Below are positions 38,701 to 39,189 of a stretch of 39,189 nt of DNA, in pieces. The stretch lies in NCBI GenBank assembly GCA_963575745.1, contig CAUYUJ010008592.1:1-39189 (forward strand), read 5' to 3'. Position 1 is the stretch's first letter. Each line of letters starts with the position of its first letter. The position numbers and the translations under genes are program-made. This DNA comes from Prorocentrum cordatum. Lineage: Eukaryota; Sar; Dinophyceae; Prorocentrales; Prorocentraceae. The notes beneath the pieces were generated by a model, which was given only the letters and a program-made list of their open reading frames with translations, did not search any database and was not told where the DNA came from.

Positions 38701-38874
38701 CACGTTTGGCTCGGCGCCGTGCGGCCTGGATCCTCTCTGCGCCGTAGAGGCCCGCCACCACGCCAACGTGCAGGGCGTGCTTGGTCTCGTCCTTGGTCGG
38801 GCACGTCTTGCCCGGGCCCGTTGGCTGATCAGCCCGCCGCACTCCACATCATTGCCCTCGCCCTCATCTCGCCG
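38701..38874 (-). other. possible coding fragment, unrecognised
   Basis: On the minus strand from about 38842 a frame reads ALHVGVVAGLYGAERIQAARR and is less repetitive than anything nearby, with a helix-like pattern before it runs into low complexity. It might be an exon fragment or chance. No family is recognised. Confidence 0.2.
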
Positions 38875-39038
38875 CCGCCGCCTCCTCCTCCTGTCCTCAT
38901 CCTTGTCCTCATCCCCATCCTTGTCCTCCTGCTCCTCATTCTTGTCCTCCTCTCCCCGATTACCCAACCTCATCATGTCCCTCTATTACATTCCCTCTTC
39001 CTTCCTCTTCCTCCTCCTCCTCCTCCTCCTCCTCCTCC

Positions 39039-39108
<70 letters not shown>

Positions 39109-39140
39109 ACATCATCATCATCATCATCATCATCATCATA

Positions 39141-39189
<49 letters not shown>
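38875..39189. repeat. TCC then ATC microsatellite, to the window end
   Basis: CTCCTC units with CATCCTTGTCCTC variants from 38879, pure TCC at 39007-39040, then ATC repeats to the last base with two ATACATC breaks. The array continues beyond the window. Confidence 0.95.

Overview
The window looks like nuclear DNA of a dinoflagellate alga (Symbiodiniaceae or a relative). Three things suggest this: GC-rich DNA packed with short tandem repeats, no recognisable compact host genes, and a very large Ty1/copia-type retrotransposon whose polyprotein resembles those that fill dinoflagellate genomes. The assignment rests on sequence style and protein resemblance only; no database search was possible.

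Layout. 1-820 is CT and tetranucleotide microsatellite. 820-2000 is GC-rich DNA with several hairpins and no supportable gene. 2000-5805 is dispersed repeats, a ~350-390 bp satellite, CCAAGAGGC-type minisatellites, a GAC microsatellite and a ~125 bp tandem repeat. 5811-22210 is a complete 16.4 kb LTR retrotransposon on the minus strand, inserted into one of the ~125 bp units. 22211-25212 is more minisatellite. 25213-28245 is mostly unassigned and includes a cluster of small palindromes near 27.65 kb. 28246-37765 is dominated by GGA/TCC, GAT/ATC and TATG-like arrays and ends in a 53 bp tandem repeat. 38253-38452 is a fold-back MITE-like element. The window ends in TCC and ATC microsatellite.

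The retrotransposon has two 286 bp LTRs differing at one base, a 5 bp target duplication (ACTTA), and a primer-binding site starting exactly at the LTR edge. Read on the minus strand, ORF1 is Gag-like (membrane segment, capsid-like region, basic stretch, CCHC knuckle). ORF2 carries a Tudor-like patch, an apparently intact Tpt1/KptA RNA 2'-phosphotransferase domain, a RING-H2 finger and an aspartic protease. ORF3 carries methyltransferase-like segments, two identically spaced CCHC modules, integrase, reverse transcriptase and RNase H, in copia order and with catalytic residues present.

ORF2 and ORF3 share one reading frame and are separated by a single UGA. That UGA is followed by CGG and a 12 bp stem-loop, the arrangement of known viral readthrough signals. 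ORF1 and ORF2 differ in frame because of a 13 bp insertion in a 30 bp tandem repeat. About 54 copies of a 14-15 bp hairpin (GCGGG-N4-CCCGC and covarying variants) are scattered through the coding region and appear absent from the flanks. An NAD-dependent RNA-repair domain and a ubiquitin-ligase-type finger in one retrotransposon polyprotein, behind a candidate readthrough stop, is the most striking biology here.
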